From contig NZ_JAPSLK010000002.1 of assembly GCF_031180885.1 (NCBI RefSeq), positions 248,001 to 312,000 on the forward strand: a DNA stretch of 64,000 nt, given 5' to 3'. Below are positions 57,380 through 64,000 of this stretch, one piece after another. The notes beneath the pieces are model-generated. The model did no database searches, had not been told where the DNA came from, and saw only the letters and a list, made by a program, of their open reading frames with translations. The position numbers were made by a program, and so were the translations under genes. The DNA is from Saccharothrix sp. Its GTDB lineage: Bacteria; Actinomycetota; Actinomycetes; Mycobacteriales; Pseudonocardiaceae. Position 1 is the stretch's first letter. The number at the start of each line of letters is the position of its first letter.

Positions 57380-58621
57380 TCACCGCCGGACCACCAACCA
57401 CAGGCAGGCCAGTCCGGCCCCCGCGCCGCTCACGACGAGCGCGGGAGCGAGTCCGGAAGCCTCGGCCAGGACGCCGCCGACGAGTGCGCCCAGCGGGGCC
57501 GTGCCCCAGACGGTGGTGCGGATCGCGGCGTTGACCCGGCCGTGCAGGGTGGGCGGGGTGAGCCGGTAGCGGATCGGCACCTGGAGCACGTGGTAGACCT
57601 GCACGCCCCACCACATCACGGCGATGCTCAACGGGTGCGCCACGACACCCGCGGCACCCAGCCCGGCCACGGCGATGGCGACCGGCATGGCACGTTCACC
57701 CAGTCGTGGAGCAACCAGCGCGCCCACGAGCCCGCCCGCCGCGCCGATGGCGAGCGTGAGACCGATCCGACCCGGTGACAGGCCTTCCCGCGCGAGGTGG
57801 AGCGGGAGTTGGGCCAGGAAAGCGCTTACCCAGAACATGTGGGTCGCGGTGCAGAGCGTGACCCGGCGCAACAGGCGCTGGCCGAACACAAGGCGCACCC
57901 CCGTCAGCACTCCCCCGCCGCGGTCGACGGTGTCGCGCACGCGGATGCCGGCGAGGGTGGCGGCGGAGACCAGGAAGCTGAGGGCGTCGGCGAGCAGTGC
58001 GACCGGGGCGCTGAACGTCGCGACCAGCCAGCCGGCGACGGCGGGTCCGGCGATCTGGGCGGTGGACTGGCTGGTCTCGAACGCGCCCTGGGCCCTCGTC
58101 AGGCGGTCGGGCGGGACGACGAGCGGGACGAGGGCGAGCGTCCCGATGTCCCCGAACACCGCGAACGCCCCCGCCGTGAACGCGACCGCGCACAGCAGTG
58201 GGACGGACAGGGTCCCGGTGACGTCGGCGAGCGGGACGACGGACAGGGCGGCGGCTTGGCCGAGGGCGCAGGTGACCAGGAGCGGGCGGCGGGGCAGGCG
58301 GTCGACCCAGGCGCCGGCGGGCAGGCCGAGGACCAGGTAGGGGGCGCGGGCGCAGGCGGCGAGGAGGCCCATGTCCCAGGCGGTGGCGCTCAGGGTGAGG
58401 GCGGCGACCAGGGGCAGGGCGAGCGCGGTGACCTGCGAGCCGGCGAGGGAGATCGACTGGCCGGACCAGAGCAGCAGGAACGCCCGATCACGCCGCAACG
58501 CCCGCTCGTCGTGCCCGGTGACAGGCCGCCGGTCGCTCTGCCGCGACTCACGCCGATCTCCGGCCCCCGGTGCCGACTCAGGCCGATCTCCGGCCCCCGG
58601 TTCCATTGTCCCACGAGGCAC
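57380..58621 (-). CDS. MFS transporter
   Basis: The 413-aa protein has 12 predicted helices (RRDRAFLLLWSGQSISLAGSQVTALALPL at helix 1, GAWVDRLPRRPLLVTC after helix 2), resembling MFS_3-type drug exporters. The N-terminal 33 residues are hydrophilic and contain a repeat (GAGDRPES, GAGDRRES) that comes from a 30-bp DNA duplication. The GTG at 58621, with GAGGG 9 nt upstream, is taken; an ATG at 58606 is possible. It lies 12 nt after the upstream MFS gene, so they form an operon. Confidence 0.85.
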   Translation of the reverse strand: MPRGTMEPGAGDRPESAPGAGDRRESRQSDRRPVTGHDERALRRDRAFLLLWSGQSISLAGSQVTALALPLVAALTLSATAWDMGLLAACARAPYLVLGLPAGAWVDRLPRRPLLVTCALGQAAALSVVPLADVTGTLSVPLLCAVAFTAGAFAVFGDIGTLALVPLVVPPDRLTRAQGAFETSQSTAQIAGPAVAGWLVATFSAPVALLADALSFLVSAATLAGIRVRDTVDRGGGVLTGVRLVFGQRLLRRVTLCTATHMFWVSAFLAQLPLHLAREGLSPGRIGLTLAIGAAGGLVGALVAPRLGERAMPVAIAVAGLGAAGVVAHPLSIAVMWWGVQVYHVLQVPIRYRLTPPTLHGRVNAAIRTTVWGTAPLGALVGGVLAEASGLAPALVVSGAGAGLACLWLVVRR

Positions 58622-58633
58622 CGACAGTTTCCC

Positions 58634-59869
58634 TCAGTCGTCGCTGGGAAGCGCAGTCGCGGAAACCCTGGCCCAAGCCGCAGCAACGGCCACGGACGCG
58701 ATCACACCGGCGACACCCGCATAGGCGATCGCAGTACCCGCAGAACCCAAAGCAGCAGCCAGCAACCCACCCCCAGCCACACCAATCCCCTGAGCCGCGA
58801 CCAACCCACTCCGCGCAAAACCAAGCGCCTGCCCACGATGGGCGTCCGGCACCAACCGAACAAAAGTCGCCCCCGCAGTCACCTGATAAGCGCTGGCCAC
58901 CCCACTCAGCGCCAACAACGCGACAGCCCCCACCAACCCAGGCGCCACCAAGTACCCCACCAGCGGCAACGCCGTCGCCACGGCCAACAAACCCAACAGC
59001 CGCACCCGCCGACCCGTCGGCAAGAACCGCAGCAGCACCGTCCCCAGCACCATCCCCGCCGGGTCCGCCGCCAGCAGCAGCCCCACCCCCTCGGCACCCA
59101 CCCCGACCTCCGCCGAGAAGGGCGCGGCCAACCCCTCCGGCACCACCGTGAACAGCGCCAGCCACCCCAACGCCACCAGCAGCCGCAACCGCCGGTCCCG
59201 CCACACCAGCACCGCCCCCGTCCGGATGCGGAACCCGACCCGGGTCACCGCCCCCGCCGCGGGTCGCGCCCGCAACCCGAAGCGCAGCAACAACGCCGAC
59301 ACCGCGAAAGTCAACGCATCCGCGACGAGCGCCCCGGACGTCCCCAACCACGCCACCACCAGCCCACCACCCGCGAACCCGAGCAGCAGCCCGGCCTGGT
59401 GGGTGATCAGGTGCACAGACTGCCCCGCCTCGTACCGGTCCCCCAACACCGTCGGCAGCAACGCCCCCTGAGCCGCGGCGAACGGCGGCTCGGCCAGTTG
59501 CGCCACCACCAACAACACCGCGACCAGCGGCAACGGCACACCAGGCACAGCCATCAGGGCCAGCAGCACCGCCCGCAGCAGGTCCGCAGCGACCATCACC
59601 GCCCGCCGCGGAAACCGATCAGCCAGACCGGACAGCAGCACACCGGACACCAGCGCCGGGAGCATGGTCAACGCGTACGTCAACGCGGTCCACGCGGCCG
59701 AGCCCGTCCGCTGGAACACCAGCACCGACAGCGCCACCCGCGCCAACTGGTCGCCCACGGTCGACAGGGCCGCCGCGCACCACAGCACCCGGAACTCGGG
59801 CACCGCGAACGCCGCCCGGAAACCCGTCCCCATGCTCCTCCGATGAGTTTCCGCGTGCGGTCCCGTCAT
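58634..59869 (-). CDS. MFS transporter
   Basis: The 411-aa protein has 12 predicted helices (FRVLWCAAALSTVGDQLARVALSVLVFQRTG, SGLADRFPRRAVMV loop). It is probably a drug or metabolite exporter and a distant paralogue of the next gene. The start ATG at 59869 has no good ribosome binding site; an ATG at 59833 (MGTGFRAAF) follows GGAGGA at short spacing and could be the true start. It is divergent from the ECF sigma gene. Confidence 0.83.
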   Translation of the reverse strand: MTGPHAETHRRSMGTGFRAAFAVPEFRVLWCAAALSTVGDQLARVALSVLVFQRTGSAAWTALTYALTMLPALVSGVLLSGLADRFPRRAVMVAADLLRAVLLALMAVPGVPLPLVAVLLVVAQLAEPPFAAAQGALLPTVLGDRYEAGQSVHLITHQAGLLLGFAGGGLVVAWLGTSGALVADALTFAVSALLLRFGLRARPAAGAVTRVGFRIRTGAVLVWRDRRLRLLVALGWLALFTVVPEGLAAPFSAEVGVGAEGVGLLLAADPAGMVLGTVLLRFLPTGRRVRLLGLLAVATALPLVGYLVAPGLVGAVALLALSGVASAYQVTAGATFVRLVPDAHRGQALGFARSGLVAAQGIGVAGGGLLAAALGSAGTAIAYAGVAGVIASVAVAAAWARVSATALPSDD

Positions 59870-59922
59870 ACGTCGTGCGGCGTGCGGCCCGGCACGTCAC
59901 CGTACAACCCAGGAGGACGGCG

Positions 59923-60867
59923 ATGAGCGAGGTCTCGACGATGACGGCTGACGTCGACTTCACCCACGAGGTCGAGAAGCACCGGCACGAGTTGAGGGTG
60001 CACTGCTACCGGCTGCTCGGCTCGTTCGACGAAGCCGAGGACCTGGTGCAGGAGACGTTCCTGAAGGCCTGGCGCGGCCGGGACACGTTCGAGGGGCACT
60101 CGTCGTTCCGGGCGTGGCTGTACCGGATCGCGACCAACGCGTGCCTGGACGCCATCGCGCGCCGGCCCGCGCCCGGGCCGGCCGCCGACGCGGTGGAGGT
60201 GCCGTGGATCCAGCCCTACCCGGACGCCCTGCTCGACCAGGCCGCGGGCCCGGACGCGGAGGTCGTCGCGCGGGAGACGATCGAGTTGGCGTTCCTGGTG
60301 GCGGTGCAGCACCTGCCCGCCAAGCAGCGGGCCGTGCTGGTGCTGCGGGACGTGCTGGGCTGGCCCGCGAGCGAGACGGCGGCGCTGCTGGAAGACACCG
60401 TGCCCGCGGTGAACAGCGCCCTGCAACGCGCCCGCGTGACGCTGCGCAAGCATTTGCCCGAGCGGCGCGCGGAGTGGAGCGCCGAGGCGTCGGCGCTGGA
60501 GAAGGCGGCGCTGCGGCGGTTCGTGGAGGCCACCGAGAACTGCGACATGGCGGAGTTGGCGGCAGTGCTGCGCGAGGACGCCGTGTGGTCGATGCCGCCG
60601 CAGCCCGAGCTGTACATCGGCCGGGACACGCTCATCGGGCAGTGGGCGCCGTTCATGGTCGGCCCGGAGGCGTTCGGCGAGTGGCGCGCCGTGCCGACGT
60701 GGGCGAACCGGCAGCCGGCGGTCGCCGGCTACGCCAAGCGCGCCGGTTCGGGCGTCTTCGAGCCGGTGGCGCTGGACGTGCTGCGGGTCGAGGACGGCGT
60801 GGTCGCCGAGGTGACCACCTTCCCGTCGTCGGTCTTCCCGTGGTTCGGCCTGCCCGCCACCCTCTGA
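59923..60867 (+). CDS. ECF RNA polymerase sigma factor with SnoaL-like C-terminal domain
   Basis: The 314-aa protein has sigma region 2 (YRLLGSFDEAEDLVQETFLKAW, then SSFRAWLYRIATNACLD), region 4 (LPAKQRAVLVLRDVLGWPASETAALLEDTVPAVNSALQRAR) and a C-terminal NTF2/SnoaL-like domain (about 200-314). This is the architecture of the SigG/ECF56-like and ECF41-like groups, where the C-terminal domain replaces an anti-sigma factor. None is encoded next door. The ATG at 59923 has AGGAGGA 5 nt upstream. Its stop overlaps the next start by one base. Confidence 0.9.
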   Translation: MSEVSTMTADVDFTHEVEKHRHELRVHCYRLLGSFDEAEDLVQETFLKAWRGRDTFEGHSSFRAWLYRIATNACLDAIARRPAPGPAADAVEVPWIQPYPDALLDQAAGPDAEVVARETIELAFLVAVQHLPAKQRAVLVLRDVLGWPASETAALLEDTVPAVNSALQRARVTLRKHLPERRAEWSAEASALEKAALRRFVEATENCDMAELAAVLREDAVWSMPPQPELYIGRDTLIGQWAPFMVGPEAFGEWRAVPTWANRQPAVAGYAKRAGSGVFEPVALDVLRVEDGVVAEVTTFPSSVFPWFGLPATL

Positions 60868-61115
60868 TGTTCCGCACGCGGGTGGTCACGGTCTCCGGGA
60901 CCCGCCCGTACGACCCGGACGAGTGGCGCGGGGCGCTGGTCGTCGTCAGCGCGGGGGTGGTGGAGCTGGAAGGGCTCGGCGGCACGCGGCGCGCGTTCGG
61001 GGCGGGCGCGGTGCTGGTGCTCGACGGGGTCGGCCTGCGGGCCCTGCACCAGCGGGGACCGGAGCCCGCGGTGCTGGTCGCGGTCGTGCGGGCGGATACC
61101 GTCACCCCGTGCTGA
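60867..61115 (+). CDS. Small cupin-like protein
   Basis: The 82-aa protein begins with an ATG that shares its first base with the sigma factor stop (TGATG). The strand pattern GALVVVSAGVVELEGLGGTRRAFGAGAVLVLDGVGLRALHQRG looks like a single cupin barrel; no metal-binding His cluster is visible. It probably belongs to the sigma factor operon. The class IV aminotransferase gene overlaps it by 7 nt. Family assignment is tentative. Confidence 0.65.
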   Translation: MFRTRVVTVSGTRPYDPDEWRGALVVVSAGVVELEGLGGTRRAFGAGAVLVLDGVGLRALHQRGPEPAVLVAVVRADTVTPC

Positions 61116-61864
61116 GGATCGAGATCGACGGCGGGACGCCGACCACCGACCAGTTGGCGGTCGGCCTGCTCGCCAACTACGGCCACTTCACCGCGATGCA
61201 GGTCCGGGACCAGCGGGTCCAGGGCCTGGACCTGCACCTGCGGCGACTCGACGCCCAGCACCGCGAGCTGTACGGGACGGGCTTGGCGGGCGACCGGGTC
61301 CGGGCGCTGATCGCGAAGGCGCTCGGCGACGTGCGCGACGCCGCCGTGCGGGTCATCGCGTTCGGCCCGGACTCCCCCAAGCTCATGGTCGTCGTCCGCC
61401 CGCCCGTCCCGCGCCCGGACCGCCCGCAACGCCTGGTGTCGGTGGACTACCAGCGCCCGCTGCCGCACGTGAAGCACATCGGCGGCTTCGGCCAACTCCT
61501 GCACGGCAACCGGGCCCGGGCCGCCGGCTACGACGACGCGCTGCTGACCACGCCGGACGGTGTCGTGATCGAGGGCGCGATCGCCAACATCGCCTTCTTC
61601 GACCACGAGGGCGGGATCGTGTGGCCGGAGGCGAACTGGCTGCACGGCGTGTCGATGCAACTGCTGGAGCAGCACCTGCCGTACCGACGAGCCGTGGTGC
61701 GCAAGGCGGACTTGACGTCGTACCGGGGCGCGTTCCTGAGCAACTCCATCGGCGTGACCCCGGTGTCCGGCATCGACGACGTCGACTACAAGATCGACGA
61801 ACCCGCCATGACCCGCGTCCGCGCCGCCCTGGAGGCAGTGCCCTGGGACGCCGTGGATGAGTAG
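61109..61864 (+). CDS. Class IV aminotransferase
   Basis: The 251-aa PLP enzyme is of the branched-chain aminotransferase/ADC lyase fold. Visible are the N-terminal LLANYGHFTAMQVRDQRVQGLDLHLRRL, the Schiff-base lysine region RPLPHVKHIGGF and EGAIANIAFF with the conserved Glu and Asn. The substrate is not predictable. The GTG at 61109 was chosen by family length; it overlaps the cupin gene. It is far from the NRPS and not obviously part of it. Confidence 0.85.
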   Translation: MLRIEIDGGTPTTDQLAVGLLANYGHFTAMQVRDQRVQGLDLHLRRLDAQHRELYGTGLAGDRVRALIAKALGDVRDAAVRVIAFGPDSPKLMVVVRPPVPRPDRPQRLVSVDYQRPLPHVKHIGGFGQLLHGNRARAAGYDDALLTTPDGVVIEGAIANIAFFDHEGGIVWPEANWLHGVSMQLLEQHLPYRRAVVRKADLTSYRGAFLSNSIGVTPVSGIDDVDYKIDEPAMTRVRAALEAVPWDAVDE

Positions 61865-61908
61865 AAGCCCGGATGCCCACCCGCTCGGCGACACGAGAGG
61901 GTGACGCC

Positions 61909-62835
61909 GTGATCGACTTACGCACCGAGCGCACCTGGCCACCCCTGACCGTCCAGATCGTCGGCGTGTGGCTGGCCGCCCTGGTCGGTTTCATCGGCAC
62001 CGGCTGGCTGGCCCTGCTCGGCTTCTTCCTCAAGAGCCCCGGCCTAGTCGGCGTGTCCCTGGTGGGTCCCCTGCTGATGTTCTTCCTGGTGGGCAGCCTC
62101 TCCCAACCGGCCGGCCTGCTGACCGGCCGCCTGCTGCCCCGAGTGGGCTGGGCCGTGCTGGTGACCCTGTTCGGCACCCTGGGCGCGGTGTTCTACATGT
62201 CGGTCCTGGAGGCCAGTGAACCCGCCGATCCCGGCCCGTGGCCGGCCGCGCTCGGTGTCGGCGTGCCGTTCGCGCTGGTCACGGCCATGCTGGTGCGGCC
62301 CCTGGTGATCCGGCTGGTGGCGATGGGCCTGACGGCGGCGCTGGTGGCCCTGGGCATCTGGCTCCCGACGACCCTCCCCCACGACGACGCGCCGTCCCGG
62401 CTAGCCCACGCGAACCTGCCCGGCGACGTCCTCTTGATGGCCACGCCGGACGCCTACGAGTTCCCCACGCTCAGCCGCCCCGATGGCGAAGTGGTCCTGG
62501 AGTACCGCCCCACCGGCAAGGCCCAACCGCTGTCGTACTGGCCGAAGCTGATCACCCGTAAGGTGTCGCCGGACCAGCCCGCGGACGTCCGGGAGGACGG
62601 CCTGGTCTACCGAAAGTGGGCGGACAACCACCTCTACCTGCGACGCGAACACGGCGTCGAGATCGTGGCCATGGTCCCGGACGACATCCCGAAGGACGCG
62701 GTCCGGGCGTTCGTCCTCTCCGCCCGACCCGCGACCGACGCCGAGATCATGCGCCTGCTCCCCCAGGCGCCCGACCGCCGCAACCGGGACGTCCTCGAAC
62801 GGTTCACCCGAACCATCGCCAGACTCGGCGGCTAG
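61909..62835 (+). CDS. Membrane protein of unknown function
   Basis: The 308-aa protein has five or six N-terminal membrane helices (WPPLTVQIVGVWLAALVGFIGTGWLALLGFF, VGPLLMFFLVGSL, VLVTLFGTLGAVFYM, FALVTAMLVRPLVI, AMGLTAALVALGIWL) and an extracytoplasmic C-terminal domain of about 130 residues. I do not recognise the family. The GTG at 61909 has a GAGAGGGTGA site; an ATG at 61873 is possible. Codon 4 is a rare TTA (61918-61920), which may tie translation to the late-growth leucyl tRNA (bldA-type). Confidence 0.7.
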   Translation: MIDLRTERTWPPLTVQIVGVWLAALVGFIGTGWLALLGFFLKSPGLVGVSLVGPLLMFFLVGSLSQPAGLLTGRLLPRVGWAVLVTLFGTLGAVFYMSVLEASEPADPGPWPAALGVGVPFALVTAMLVRPLVIRLVAMGLTAALVALGIWLPTTLPHDDAPSRLAHANLPGDVLLMATPDAYEFPTLSRPDGEVVLEYRPTGKAQPLSYWPKLITRKVSPDQPADVREDGLVYRKWADNHLYLRREHGVEIVAMVPDDIPKDAVRAFVLSARPATDAEIMRLLPQAPDRRNRDVLERFTRTIARLGG

Positions 62836-62840
62836 CCCGC

Positions 62841-63290
62841 CTACACAGCCGGCGGCCGGTCCTCGTAAGGCGTGGACAGCACCACGGTGGTCCTGGTCGA
62901 CACGTTGGCCACCTCGCGGATCTGCCGGAGCAGCTCCTCCAGCGCCGTCGGCGAGGCCACCCGGACGCGGAGGACGTACGAGGCGTCGCCCGCGACCGAG
63001 TAGCACGCCTCGATCTGCGGCAGGTGTTCCAGCCGCTTCGGGTAGTCGTCCGGAGCCGCCGGGTCGATGGGCGTGAGCGAGATGAACGCGGTGAGCGGCA
63101 GCCCGATCTCGTCGCCGTCGAGGCGGGCCGCGTAGCCGCGCACGACACCGCGCTGCTCCAGCCGGCGCACCCGCTGGTGCACCGCCGACACGCTCAAGCC
63201 CACGCGTTCGGCCAGGTCGGTGAAGCTGCACCGGCCGTCGGCCGCCAGTTCACGCAGGATCGCCCGGTCTATCGGCTCCAGGTTGGTCAC
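62841..63290 (-). CDS. Lrp/AsnC-family regulator
   Basis: The 149-aa protein has a helix-turn-helix (IDRAILRELAADGRCSFTDLAERVGLSVSAVHQRVRRLEQRGVV) and an AsnC/RAM ligand-binding domain (LTAFISLTPIDPAAPDDYPKRLEHLPQIEACYSVAGDASYVLRVRV). The effector is probably an amino acid. The GTG start overlaps the M24 peptidase stop (GTGA, 4 nt), so the two are translationally coupled and it probably regulates peptide or amino acid use. Confidence 0.92.
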   Translation of the reverse strand: MTNLEPIDRAILRELAADGRCSFTDLAERVGLSVSAVHQRVRRLEQRGVVRGYAARLDGDEIGLPLTAFISLTPIDPAAPDDYPKRLEHLPQIEACYSVAGDASYVLRVRVASPTALEELLRQIREVANVSTRTTVVLSTPYEDRPPAV

Positions 63291-64000
63291 GCCGGCAGCA
63301 CCACCAGTTCATGCGGTCGGTTGTTCACGCTCTCCACGCCGTCCTCGGTGACGACCACGATGTCCTCGATCCGCGCGCCCCACCGGCCCGGCAGGTAGAT
63401 GCCCGGCTCGACGCTGAACGCCATGCCCGGCTCCAGCGGCAGGTCGTTGCCGCCCACGATGTAGGGCTCCTCGTGCACGTCCATGCCGATGCCGTGGCCG
63501 GTCCGGTGCACGAAGAACTCGCCGAAGCCCGCGTCGGCGATGATCCGGCGCGCCGCCGCGTCCACCTGCTCGCACGTCACGCCCGGCCGCACCGCCTCCA
63601 CCGCCGCCTTCTGCGCCGCCTGGAGCACCGCGTAGGTCTCCCACACGTCGGCGTCGCGCGGCTCGCCCAGGACGTAGTTGCGGGTCGAGTCGGAGCAGTA
63701 GCCCTCGGCGATCGGGCCGCCGATGTCCACCACGACCACGTCACCGGCCTCGATCACCCGGTCGGACAGGCTGTGGTGCGGCGACGCGCCGTTCGGGCCC
63801 GACCCCACGATGACGAAGTCCGCCTGCACGTGCCCCTCGGCCACGATCGCCGCGGCGATGTCGGCGCCCACCTCGGCCTCAGTACGCCCGACCCGCAGCC
63901 ACTCGCCCATCCGGGCGTGCACGCGGTCGATCGCCGCACCCGCCGTGCGCAACGCCGCCACCTCACTCGCGTCCTTGCGCATCCGCAGCTCGCGCAGCAC
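63287..64000 (-). CDS. M24 Xaa-Pro aminopeptidase-like peptidase (5' end outside window)
   Basis: The visible 237 residues are the C-terminal pita-bread catalytic domain. Metal ligands are seen in VVVDIGGPI (first Asp), CSDSTRN (second Asp), FVHRTGHGIG (His), FSVEPGIY (Glu) and ARIEDIV (Glu). The N-terminal part runs off the right edge at 64000, so the true start is unknown. It is coupled to the Lrp regulator downstream. Confidence 0.9.
   Translation of the reverse strand: MLRELRMRKDASEVAALRTAGAAIDRVHARMGEWLRVGRTEAEVGADIAAAIVAEGHVQADFVIVGSGPNGASPHHSLSDRVIEAGDVVVVDIGGPIAEGYCSDSTRNYVLGEPRDADVWETYAVLQAAQKAAVEAVRPGVTCEQVDAAARRIIADAGFGEFFVHRTGHGIGMDVHEEPYIVGGNDLPLEPGMAFSVEPGIYLPGRWGARIEDIVVVTEDGVESVNNRPHELVVLPA

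Noticed and set aside
1-64000. tRNA, rRNA, insertion sequence or prophage genes
   Set aside because: No cloverleaf, rRNA stretch, transposase, integrase or phage motif was recognised.

Overview
The window is high-GC actinobacterial DNA with frequent GTG starts, strong AGGAGG-type ribosome binding sites, very rare TTA codons and many short translational overlaps. Gene content (MoxR-DUF58-TgpA operon, Ser/Thr kinase, large NRPS with an MbtH partner, CGNR regulator, ECF sigma factor with a SnoaL-like tail) fits the Pseudonocardiales, for example a Saccharothrix, Actinosynnema or Lentzea-like strain. The genus is inference only.

Left flank (1-15,486): an acyl-CoA synthetase diverges from a membrane Ser/Thr kinase. 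A minus-strand operon follows (beta-propeller/Fn3 membrane protein, MoxR ATPase, DUF58, TgpA-like protein whose catalytic Cys and His are both Thr). Next come a lipoprotein, a MarR/YceI divergent pair with two palindromic operators, a degenerate RsbW-like protein, an EamA transporter, a small alarmone synthetase, and an NTF2-like gene divergent from a CGNR regulator across an 11-bp-arm palindrome. A 25-bp minisatellite follows the CGNR gene.

Core (16,011-44,944): one forward transcription unit made of a cytosolic penicillin-binding-protein-type serine hydrolase, two giant NRPSs (2,521 and 6,206 aa), an MFS exporter and an MbtH-like protein. The NRPS line has eight modules, no starter C domain and no thioesterase, and it ends in an epimerase. 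The hydrolase is therefore the likely release and cyclisation enzyme (SurE type). E domains occur in modules 2, 4, 6 and 8 only, and every C domain is of the matching LCL or DCL type, so the predicted product is a head-to-tail cyclic octapeptide with strictly alternating L and D residues and L-Thr at positions 3 and 7. Module 2 has lost the catalytic core of its A domain but keeps C, PCP and E, so its carrier must be loaded in trans or by another A domain.

Right flank (44,945-64,000): Gfo/Idh/MocA oxidoreductase, a long hairpin, DEAD-box helicase, carboxylesterase, a PLP decarboxylase/P1 peptidase/DUF4865 run, a CHAT-TPR protein without the usual nucleophilic Cys, and a membrane diguanylate cyclase. 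Between the cyclase and an MFS gene lies an array of three tiny ORFs, each with a near-perfect Shine-Dalgarno and each encoding the same hexapeptide MRDKIW, in three different reading frames. Then come two MFS genes, an ECF sigma/cupin/class IV aminotransferase/membrane protein run, an Lrp regulator, and an M24 peptidase cut by the window edge.

The two most novel signals are the MRDKIW mini-ORF array and the alternating L/D octapeptide line with its A-less module and stand-alone cyclase.
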